Shown here: positions 54,135-64,000 of the stretch, piece by piece
How the letters are laid out: the number at the start of each line of letters is the position of its first letter
Numbering within the stretch: position 1 is the stretch's first letter
Assembly (NCBI GenBank): GCA_026826555.1
Contig: JAKSZT010053928.1
Location: 44,899,311 to 44,963,310 of the forward strand
Length of the DNA: 64,000 nt
Source: Tolypeutes matacus
Taxonomy: Eukaryota; Chordata; Mammalia; Cingulata; Chlamyphoridae
Reading direction: 5' to 3'
Made by a program: the position numbers and the translations under genes
Notes under the pieces: generated by a model
Databases searched by the model: none
What the model was told of the DNA's origin: nothing
What the model saw: only the letters and a program-made list of their open reading frames with translations

Positions 54135-57100
54135 CTGTAAGACAGAAAAAACATGATACATAAATGCATCAGTCAGGACAGGCCTCCTGGTTTGGTTCCC
54201 AGGGGACTGTGTCTGATGGCCTGTGGAAGCCTTGGACACTGCAACGTTCCCAAGCCTTTGAGGCGGGTAGTGAAGAGAAGTCTGCTTACATCAGGATCTG
54301 GAAAAACCTAACAAGGGACCTTTAAAGGCTTCAGGAAGCTGCTCAGCTCATTATGTTCTCCTCCTCTGCTAAATAAAAAAACATTAAAAAAGTAAAGTAA
54401 TAAGTGTTATGGGAGGTGGGGAGGGGAAGTGAAAAAGGTGGGGAGAAGGGAGTACTAAACAAAACATAACAAAACAACAAACCAAGGATCAACAACAATC
54501 TTTCTGTAACTCACCAGGAGACATGGCTGGAAAAACACTTGCTTAACTAAACAGAAGGTTTCTTCATTGAGCTTCAGGAATAAGGGGTGCTTTCAGGGAT
54601 GCTGGGCAGAGGGACAGAAAGGGCACTTGCTGGTTTCATTACAGTTCAAATAGACTTGTTTTAAAATTATGGTGGGTCGGTAAACACAGGTTTTATAATA
54701 GGATTTTCATGGAGGGACACCAATATGGTGGTTTTTATATTCCCCTCAATGCAGAGGGAAAGGGCACTCACCGAGTCTCTAAATCACAAGGTGGCTTTCC
54801 CCTCCAGCAACCAAACCGTGCATTGTCCCGCGGCAGACAATAGATGGCAGCAAAAACACACTCTCGAATTTCTCGCAGCCAGAGCCGCTGTGACAAAGGG
54901 GACTTGCTCCCTTTCGGTGGCAGCAACTACTGGGTCCAAAATGAACTAGCCTCTCACAGACATGCCTCGCTGCCTTGCCTTGCCACGGGTATCTGTCACC
55001 TGCTGAAGGAGCCCAGGTGATCCATAGGCAGGGTCCAGCTCTGGGCTTGGTGAGATGCTCGCTCTTTCTGCCCACATCAAGGGGCAGGATTCTGAGCTCC
55101 TCCAACCCCCACAGGCAAATCACGTGACAAAGGATAATGGGGCTGCAGGGCACCATGGACTTCAGTCATCCCATTGAGGAATGCCCACACTCCAGGCCCT
55201 GAGTGTGAGGATCTGCAGAACTGGACCTGGCTGTCCCTCGATTTCTCCTTTCCCCTGCCTTTGCGACTGTTTTAATTGAACGATTATTTAGAATGCTTCT
55301 GCTAGGGAGTGCGGAGTCTGAGCAGCTGGGTTCCCTGGGCAACCAGAGAAGATGCGGCATCTGCAGGCTGGGCACTTGAAGTCCAGGGCTGAGCATGGAG
55401 GATGGCTCTGGTTTCACATACTGGTGGGTCATGCAGCCCCCAGAGGGATTTTTCTGGGGCAAGAATCTAAAACCTCAGGTTTTTGGGAGAGCCTTCATAT
55501 TCTATAACTGTAGGATAGTTCCATGGGAGATCTTTCATTTCATTTCCTCCAAAGATTGAGATCATTAGCTATCCTGTCAGGGAAACTCCATGGGGGAGGG
55601 AGTGGGTGAGAGAAGTAGAGGGGCCAGGGCATGGCAGCAGCAGCCTGGAGGTTGTAGGATATGTGGGAAATCTCCACTGACATCTGAAAGATCTTATTAG
55701 AGAGAACTTACATGTATGGGGGTGGAGAGACGTGAATGTCTAACAGTAGCTGAAAAACTGGGAGGAAAGAGTTGGAAGTACTAGTTCTCAAGGCATCCTA
55801 GCTTTACTGAATATGAATTTAAGAATCCTGCTTTAAGGCTTTCGACCCCTGTGATCTGCCCTCTCCATCAAATTTTAGGAAGGACTTTCCATTTTCCAGG
55901 GGAAAATAGGTAACTGTTCTCAGACCATGGATGGGCACATGAAAGCATAGGGCTTCCAGAGAAGAAAGTTGCCAGAAGATGCAGTGGGGTCTCTGCAGGT
56001 TTAGCTAGAGACCTGAGCCCATGCTGTTTCCTGACCTCTGAAAATAAAGGTCTGAATGGCATGTTGGTGCCTTCATTAACTCTAAACTGCAAAGAAGAAT
56101 TTTGGAGGAAATGAACAATGCTTATCTATTTAAATAGAAAATCTTGGAAAAAATTTAATTAGCTCATCCAGACCAATCAATTTGAACACATTAATTAAAA
56201 GGATTTGAAGCTGTTGTTTGATGGACTTGAATGTGACCTAGGTTTAATTATATCTGAATAACAATTTGCACCATCTATTGTGCCCTGCTGGCATTTGAAA
56301 ATCTCAGTACGCACAAAGTAAACACATTGGGTTAACTCTGTGAAGCCTCACAATTTTAGAATGAAGCTTAAGTACACACAATTTCCTGAAAATGAGTTTT
56401 CTTGCCACATGAATTAGGATTGCAGGAAATGCATTACTTGGAAACACCAAAATAAGGTGTTGGTTTTTTTTTTTTTTTTGCCATTTCTGTCAATATACAC
56501 TTTTTTTTTCTTGTTTCCTGTGTACTCATTACCTATGACATTATAATAGAGCAAATGTACTAAGCTCTAATAGCACACTTGAGATTTGAATGACAACAGG
56601 GTAGGCAGATGGAATTCACCACCAGACAGCATTCCGGAAGCTCTCACGTGTTATAGCCTTGCTACACACTGGTACCTTAACCACACTAAGTTGCTTTTCC
56701 CCTACCTCCCCACATCCCCCATCATTCTGCCTACTTACAGATTTCCTTAGTCTGGAGGCAAAGACACACTGCAAGGATGCATTCAAGCGCAGAGGCTTAA
56801 CTCTCTGGGAGAAGAGTGGGCATATTTTATTTAATAGTCTGGCTGGTCTTCAGAGGACCAGAATCTAATAAGGATATTTCAGACGATGGACATCTCCATG
56901 GAGGCAGTTCCAGCTCCATCAATGCACATTTCTAAATAGAGGGATTCCATGTTCTAAAATTAAAATTTAAAACTAATACTAAGCAAGAGAGAACAGATGA
57001 TTCTTTATTCATGGCATAGGATCAGGGCATACGTACATATGGACCAACAGTTTAGTAAAATCACTCAGATTTTTATTCTACGTGAAAGGAGAAGTGTAAT

Positions 57101-57384
57101 TGCTTTTAAATCCCTCAGTGGAGCAGCAGTTAACATACAGTCCATTAAGCATGGACAAAGGGTGGCTGTTCTGAAGACTCCATGGGTTTGGTCAGTTTTC
57201 AGTCTTGAATGGAGAACATCAAGGATAATCCAAAATAGGAGACACAGGCGACAGAAATACTTATATTGATTATTTTTAATTAACCAAGTTGGTGGGGTAG
57301 TTCAGGAGGGAGCGTGGGCAATGGATCGATATCAGGGTATCCAATGAATTGATTATCAGCACAAAGTGGTCAGGACAAAGAGGG

Positions 57385-57480
57385 GATCAACGGCACAGGC
57401 TCTGGAGTCAAGGGGACCAGCGTTCAAATCCCGATTCTATTACTTACTAGTTCTGTAACCATGGCAAATTGTTGGGTGCC
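57385..57480 (+). mobile_element. MIR element, 5' part
   Basis: 'ggctctggagtcaaggggac', 'cgttcaaatcccgattctattacttac' in pieces, then 'gttctgtaaccatggcaaattg' matches the tRNA-derived start of MIR. Confidence 0.8.
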
Positions 57481-57554
57481 TTTTTCTACGGATTATTTGA
57501 GCCCATTTACAATCTATTCTCTCCAGTTATGTGACCTCAGTCAAGGTAACACAG

Positions 57555-58215
57555 GCTCTCTTTTATAAACATTGTACAGTGGCTAAATACATATAACACT
57601 TTCCATTTTAACAATTCTTAAATGTACAATTCAATGGCTTTAATTACATTTACAAGGACATTGTAAATGTAATTAATGCCACCAACATTCATAACCAAGA
57701 CTTATTCATCACCTGAAACTGAAACTCTGTACTCATTAAATAATAACTTCCCATTCCCTGTCCCCACAGCCCCTGGTAACTGCTAATCTACTTTCTGTCT
57801 CTACGAATTTGCTTATTCTAGATATTTCATGAAAGTAGAATCATATAATATTTGTCCTTTTGTATCTGGCTTATTTCATTTAGCACAGTGTTTTCAGGGT
57901 TCATTCATGTTGTTGCATGTATGAGAACTTCATTCCTTTATGGTTGAATAATATTCTATTGTAGTATATAACCACATTGTATTTGTCCATTCCTCTGTTG
58001 GGTTGTATTCACATTTTGGTTATTGTGAATTAATACTTCTATGAACATTGGTGTATGAATATCTGTTTGGGGCCCTGTTTTCAATTCTTTAGAGTATACA
58101 ACAAGTTTTGGAATTGCTGGGTCATATGATAATTCTATATTAACATTTTGAGGAACTGCCCAACTGTTTTCCTTGGAGACTGTACCCCTTACATGCCTCC
58201 CAGCAATGCAATGTT
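57555..58215 (-). mobile_element. L1 3' end (L1M type), antisense
   Basis: 'taaatgtacaattcaatggc', 'gaaactctgtactcattaaa', 'ttgtatctggcttatttc', 'atggttgaataatattc', 'ttttggaattgctgggtc', 'gaggaactgcccaactg'. Same class as 40140-40672. A 'tacatttacaaggacattgtaaatgtaatta' block near 57640-57670 makes a small local inverted repeat. Confidence 0.88.
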
Positions 58216-60424
58216 CCCCATCAACAGTGACTGAAAACTGACCAAGCCCATGGAGTGCTTTGTAAAATGGGGGATATAATTGTACTGTGCTTCGTGGGTA
58301 GCTGTGAGGAATAAACGTGATATTTCATGTAAAGTATGTATTCTAAGTATGTTTTATCATTGGTAGTTCTAGATCAAATCCAGGTTCAACTTCATGTAGG
58401 TACATATACATGACCTTGTATTGTCTAAATGAAGTTTAGATGTGAATGGGTTGTGGTTGACAGTTTTTACAAGATGCTTAGCACCTGTGTGTTTGTTTAT
58501 ACATTCTCACCATTTTATGAAGTACCGTGACTCCGGGGCTATTAGAAAGGGGAGGGACACCCACCAGAAGAGAGAGGTAAGGTGGTTTACAGTGGCTTCT
58601 GCATGGAAAGGCCAGTCCCGACTCACATGCTATTGTTCAGCCACACTTGATCATGCTTCATATAATGATGGGGAATCATATTTTTGGTAATGTGTATCCC
58701 TTCTACATCTTTAAAGAGAACCCACAAAATGGCTGGATATGGGAAAAACTGTTTATTTTCCTGCAATGTGATGCTTTTGTGCAGCCTCAGTACCTCTCTA
58801 GCCACACATCTTCCTTCACAGTGGCCAAATGCATCCCCTACAGGCTGTGTGCTGTCCTCTCCTGGGCTTCACCAGCCCCTAGCCCCACTGCATGAAGACC
58901 CTCCTACAAAGAGCCAGAAGACAAAGGAGACAGACAAGAGCATGTGCCAAGCGCTGCAGTAGACTCACCAGTCCTGCCCAGTTATTAAATGTCCCTTTCA
59001 GGAACAAAGCAAAACAAAACATGAACAATCTCAAGACCAAAAGATCTCGCACTTCAGTCATTTGAAAGCCCCAGGACAACAGCGAATGACAAACTTTGCA
59101 TTGCAAATTCACTGCCTTGGAGATCGAGGAATAGGAGAATATTTGGATACATTTAAAACGGTACATGCTGGACTCCTGGAGTTGTGCCAGCATGAAAAGA
59201 TTAACCATCAAAAGCCAGCTTGGGCATTGTGTCCTTGGAGGACCATTCCCGACCAGCCTCTGTCACCCGGATTCCATACCAGGTAGATTCTATACCATAA
59301 CTCCCATCAGCGATGTAGCACCCCGAGCTCATTCCCCACCCTGAGCCTCAACTGCCACTTTGTCGAAATAAGGCCTGTAATGGTACCAAGCTCATAGGAA
59401 TTTTGTGATAAAGAGATGATCCATGGAAGGACTCAGCACAGGGTCTGGCATACTGTGTGGGGTTTGAGAAAATGGCTGCTAGTGTAATAGGAAAAACCCC
59501 TGGTTTTCCTAACACATAAGTTAAATGTATTAAAATACAATTGACCAACTCCTGTCCTCTGCAGTGGGCTCATCCCAGGCAGTTCATTAGTGTCCCAGTT
59601 CACAATACAACATTTTACACAATGGAATCTTTGGCCCCGCTTATAGCATTACAGTGACTTTTAATACTAATGCTAAATACAATATTTTCATTATTACTAG
59701 CTCTACCTGTGTACTTTCCACAATGTTATCAGTATCTATTAGCCTCCTCCACCACACCTGTATGCTCCCCTCTGGACAAAACTGCCTTAGTCATCCACAG
59801 TGTCCAGAAAAAGGCTGGGAACGCATTCAGCGCTTATGACACATTTGTTGGAGGAGGAGAAGAATAAAAGCAAATAAATTAGACCTTCCCGGCCATCCAG
59901 TGTCTCTGTGAAGACAGGATGGACATTTGGGTGTGCATTTGGGTGTGCGGATGGGCTTTTGCTCTTGAATTCCGAAGATTACTGAGCCATACCTCTGTAT
60001 ACTCTTCATTCTACATGTGTATCTGGGCAGGGAAGTGAGAGGGAGAAGGAAAGTATATGTGTCTGCATGTGTAATTTTTTTCCCATGGAGATGGAATGGC
60101 CGTGCCTTGCTGTGCTGGCCACTATTATGAAACCAGCTTGACCTGGCTGTCTGAGGGCAAATAGAAACTGATATCTAAAACAGAAAAAGATGATGGATTG
60201 CTCCATCTAAAAAGAAAGCTCTTGGGTTATCATTCATAGGGCCTGGAGATGTGGGCCACACCATGGAGAGGAGGGCATGGGATGTCAACAGGGCATGCTC
60301 CTTGTTGGAGAGATCTTGCAGATCTGGACACATGAGTCATGAGAGCACGGAAACATCACTTTGAGGGGCAGGGCCCCCAATCCAAGATGGCCAATAGTTT
60401 CATCTTGTCCTCTAGCCTACGTTC

Positions 60425-60540
60425 TGTATCAGTGGTCTAAATGCCTTCTATAGGCCAGGATGCCATTTTAGGGCTTGGGGTGTAACAGTGAACAGGATAA
60501 GCAAATTCCCTCTGCCTTCATGTTGCTGCATGAAAGTCTA
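60425..60540 (+). mobile_element. Old mammalian repeat fragment, unassigned
   Basis: 'ctataggccaggatgccattttagg', 'ggggtgtaacagtgaacagg' and 'ttccctctgccttcatg' in pieces resemble the same ancient family as 1330-1470 and 21765-21860. I cannot name it with confidence. Confidence 0.4.
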
Positions 60541-62984
60541 TTTCCAGAAGGGCCTGCCTCAAGCCCTGGGTTTTTGAGGAAAGTTGTGTGACCACATCCA
60601 CACTTGGTGGGAAGAGCCATGGTCAATGAGTGGGTTGGTTAGGATGGGGTTGGGACTGCACATGCTGCATATGCGCCATCCCTGTCCTGGCTTCCAGATG
60701 AGTCCCACAGGTCACCTGAGGAGTGGACGTGGTTGGGAACAGGGTTGGCATGACCCACTCACATGCCAGAGGGAGGGGAAGATGACCAGAGTTTTGGGCA
60801 GAGAAGGGGCCAGTAACTGTTTGAGTAGTGGCAGCCGATTCTTTCCATGTGGCTTTCCACAGCCAGCATTCATGCTCGTCTTTTACAGCAGAAATGGAAG
60901 TACCAGTTCCAGCTCAGAAATAACGCTGGTCCATTCCAGATGCTCCTCTGCCCCCACGTCTGATGTGAATGCCCTATTCCAATACCTACTATGGAATAAC
61001 GAGCTTCCCGTGGGAAGACTGGGGGAGGCAGACACGAAGAGGTTAAAATTAGGAAGGTGGAGAAGGAAACCATATTAAAGGAGATGGGGATTTACTGCCA
61101 AAAATAAAAACATACCACCCCAGTGAGTCTTGATTTACTGGATTAAACAGCACTCCTGGAGTTTGCTGGACTAAATGACTTGTCTGTGGTCCTCTGATAA
61201 ATAATCAATTCATCCAACTTTATATTCCTATTAGAAGGGTCTTTTAGATTTGACATCTCCCCAGCTCTTTGAGCCCTGATTTTAGTTACACAGAATTCCT
61301 CTGCATTTCCTGAGCTCCCTGCAGCAGGAGTCTGCTAATGATGCCTGGGCACCTAACGGCACTGCCAGGAAAATTCTGCTGAGTGGAGGGTTTCCTGGGT
61401 TTGATGCAGAGATTCTGGGAGCATTCATAAAGAAAAATAATGAGTCAGAAGCTGATGAAGCACCCATCATTTCTATATGTCTCTAAATCTCTTGAGGAGC
61501 AACAGCTCTTGCTTCCAGCTCAAATCACAAGTTGGGGGAGGGTGTGAATCCCATTCATTCCACAGGCATTTGCCTCCCTGCATATCCAGTTTTGCACCTC
61601 CAACCTGGATTGGAATAAATTGCTTTTAAATTGCTCAGAGACACAGGGGAAGGAGTAGAGGCAGAGAGGGTTATAAATGCAAAGCCTGACTGGTCTTTAG
61701 TGTCATCATTTCAAAGCCCAAGATTCATTCATTTCAGTGCTGGCTGCTGTGTTCTGTGTAGATGGGGAGTCTCAGCAATACGCTGCCTCATTTCATCATA
61801 TCTACCAACTCTTTTAGTCACAATTCCACTCTAAGGATTTTCATATATTCTAGTCAGATCAACAAGCAATACATAATGGCACAGGCGACATCCTAACGGT
61901 ACCTGTTTTTCAAGGATGAATATCATGCCCCTCACACTCAAAATTCAGGCTGCAAACCTTGGTTGGCAGACAGGCACTATCACAGCCGGGGCCTCCTGGG
62001 CCTCTTCTCTTGTCACCCCCTGGACATCAGGGATCTCCGCTTTGGCCTTTTTCCCATTCTCTGACAGGGTAAATGGATGGTAGGTAAGTAAGGGTTCTTT
62101 TAAAATTTGCGAGGCTGAGTGAGACATTCACGAGGTTAGGTTAACAGAAGTGTGCGAGACAGTAATGACATGCTGCTGAAAAACAGTTCTGCCAAATGTA
62201 TTTTAAAGGACCTTGAGATTTTCCCACCATCCTATATGGGGAAAAGCAAAATGAGGGAAATGGCAAAAAATAGCATTGCTACCAAAGGGCCCGGGCATTC
62301 TGACAACTTTAAAATGTCAACCTAAGGCAGAGGGTGAACGGAAAGCAAACAGTGAAACCTGGGGACGCAACTTCACTCTGGTTTACCACTGACAGTCATC
62401 AGATTTTAAATGACTTTGTAAGGAAATAAAATCTTAATGAAAACAAACCAAGTCTTTGGCCAAGGAACTACAGAATTGTCAAGCTGCTTATTCAGATGTC
62501 ATGCAAATGAAATGGACGTAGAAAGGATCAAATGCATTTACAGATGGAGAAACTGAGACAGAAAGGAGATGCATATTCTTTTGGCTGGTGGGAGTTTATT
62601 TAAGAGGATGGTAGGCTGAGGGCCTAGAAGAGCTTTTATTTACAATTATATATATATAAAACAGAGTCAGGGCTGCCTCTAAGAATTACTTGACTATGTG
62701 CCTTTGGGAAATTCAAAGTCTCTGGCCTATATCTTCACTATACAACAAAAGTCAACAACAAAACCTACCCTGTCTACCTCTAATGGCCATTGTGAGAACC
62801 AAATAGGATAGGTGAATAACCTTTCTAAAAGCCAAGTCTATAATGATTAGAAATTGCAATTAGGCTATTAAAGTCCACGTGGTTAGCCTCTCTCCCATAT
62901 AAAGTGATTCAGAGGCTAGAGCTGGAATATTCACTATTGATAATAAGCTTCCCTAAGTTTTAGGAAACACGAACGCAGAGATCC

Positions 62985-63530
62985 CGTTGGTCTTGTTTAC
63001 TCTTATATCCTTTGCATGGGGCCTGGTACATAGGAGCTATTCAATAAATATTTGTTAAAATCACATGTAAGTTTAATAATGAGCATGAGAGACCTTATCT
63101 AATACATTAAAGTGCCAGCCAACCCTTCAAGGCTAAGTTCTGGCTTATTCACAAGGCCCCTAACTTCATTTGGTACTTTCATAGCAGAATTACAGAAAGA
63201 ACATAGACCATTAACCAGATTGGACGCTAGGTGGACTTCCCCATGGTGCCAAAAAAATCATGTTCATCATGCCACTGGTCTGCAAAATAATCCTCACCAT
63301 TCCAGTGGCTCCCTCTGCTACCTACACCATGTGGTCTGAACTCTGCCTATGTCTTTGACAATCAGACTCTTATCTCCTTGACAGTCAGACCCTCATCTCC
63401 CTATCAAAGTTTATCTTCTCCTATTTTCCAACACGTAGGAGGTTAATAGCTTCCTCCTGAATATATCAACGCCACCTCCACCACTTGACTCTCATGTTCA
63501 TCTGTCTCAAATGCCAGGTCCATCCACATC
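62985..63530 (+). mobile_element. MIR/L2 3'-end relics
   Basis: 'gcctggtacataggagctattcaataaatatttgttaaa' (63020-63060, in pieces) is a MIR/L2 tail. 'aataatcctcaccattcc', 'ctacaccatgtggtctgaac' further on resemble L2. Confidence 0.5.
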
Positions 63531-63819
63531 CCGCACATGGAACCAACCAGTCATTTCAGTGTAAAGTTAGGACTGGAAATGCAGTTATCCAGAAACAATG
63601 TGTGGAAAGTCCTATGGGCTAATGATTGGGACCCTTGTGACCTGCATGCGAAACCAAGCTTTTTGTGAGATCTGTATGGACAAAACTATTGTCAGCTTGA
63701 ACTAAAGGGACAGAAAAATGAGAGACTAAAGGAAAAACAACTTCAAGGGCAAAACCATGAAAGCTGAGGTCTGGACTTCAAACATCTTCTTGGGCCCAAA
63801 TAGAGGGACCCCACCCACG

Positions 63820-64000
63820 TGTGCAGAAAGGGTGAGTTTGCCCTCGCATTTGAAGAGGGTGGGCCTTCCACCCCGTTGTTCAGGGAGAGTGCTGCCATCC
63901 CAGGCACATTCCCCGGGGGTTGGGAAGAGTTAGGTTACCAGCCCACTGTTCTGAGAGGGTTGGTCCTGTGTCCTGGAGTTTGGGAAGAGTGTAGTCATCA
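63820..64000 (+). repeat. Divergent tandem array, period about 30 bp
   Basis: A purine block of the form GARRGGGT/GAAGAGT ends at about 63833, 63860, 63890, 63930, 63960 and 63990, separated by pyrimidine-rich CC/TT stretches. Spacings are 27, 30, 40, 30 and 30 bases. The array runs off the window. Confidence 0.6.

Larger units (their letters stand above)
54135..64000 (-). other. MGAT5: MGAT5 intron, partial (at least 9.9 kb)
   Basis: No further MGAT5 exon is visible. It holds a MIR (57385-57480), an antisense L1 (57555-58215), old-repeat traces (60425-60540, 62985-63065, 63110-63530) and the repeat-structured end (63820-64000). Positions 54140-57380, 58220-60420 and 60545-62980 are mostly unique sequence, with some blocks that look constrained (see findings). 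Confidence 0.85.

Noticed and set aside
60584..61078. 164-codon open frame on the + strand
   Set aside because: No recognisable protein features, no flanking splice signals I trust, and it lies antisense inside an MGAT5 intron.
54140..64000. Search for the next upstream MGAT5 exons (residues up to 510)
   Set aside because: I found no - strand segment encoding the expected preceding sequence with an acceptor/donor pair. These exons are taken to lie outside the window.

Overview
This is nuclear DNA of a placental mammal. Its interspersed repeats include several tRNA-derived SINEs of the DAS type, with a box A, a box B reading GGTTCGA and the usual 'GGATGTGGCTCA..TGGTTGGG' start. These point to a xenarthran, most likely an armadillo or a relative (inference). 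Fewer than 1 kb of the 64 kb is protein-coding. No bacterial, CRISPR or operon-like content is present.

Genes. Two genes run convergently. On the + strand the window opens inside TMEM163, a zinc transporter of the cation diffusion facilitator type. Its last two coding exons (1734-1875 and 3510-3570) and its 3' UTR are present. From about 54.1 kb down to about 5.67 kb, on the - strand, lie the last five coding exons of MGAT5 (N-acetylglucosaminyltransferase V) and a 3' UTR of about 5.7 kb. The five exons (53988-54134, 39978-40094, 29939-30013, 18439-18596, 11376-11574) join in frame and encode residues 511-741 in human numbering. The 3' ends of the two genes are about 1.1 kb apart. This MGAT5/TMEM163 tail-to-tail order is the one known from human chromosome 2q21. 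The rest of MGAT5 lies beyond position 64000, and the rest of TMEM163 lies before position 1.

Layout. 1-4.55 kb is the 3' end of TMEM163. 4.55-5.67 kb is intergenic. 5.67-11.4 kb is the MGAT5 3' UTR, poor in repeats and carrying three good CTCF-like motifs. 11.4-64 kb is MGAT5 introns. The introns hold layers of repeats: MIR and L2 relics, hAT DNA transposons, MaLR-like and other LTRs, old L1 fragments on both strands, and younger xenarthran elements. The most structured stretches are a full-length but dead L1 at 44.66-51.58 kb with target duplications, a nested cluster at 33.5-36.5 kb in which one short target sequence occurs four times, and two copies of a DAS/L1-tail composite at 25.1 and 37.7 kb.

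I found no previously undescribed gene system. The observations most worth checking are the CTCF-like motif cluster at the convergent gene boundary, the repeatedly used insertion site near 33.5-36.5 kb, the composite SINE/L1-tail element, a weak splice donor after an in-frame MGAT5 exon, and a few unique, repeat-free intronic blocks that may be regulatory.
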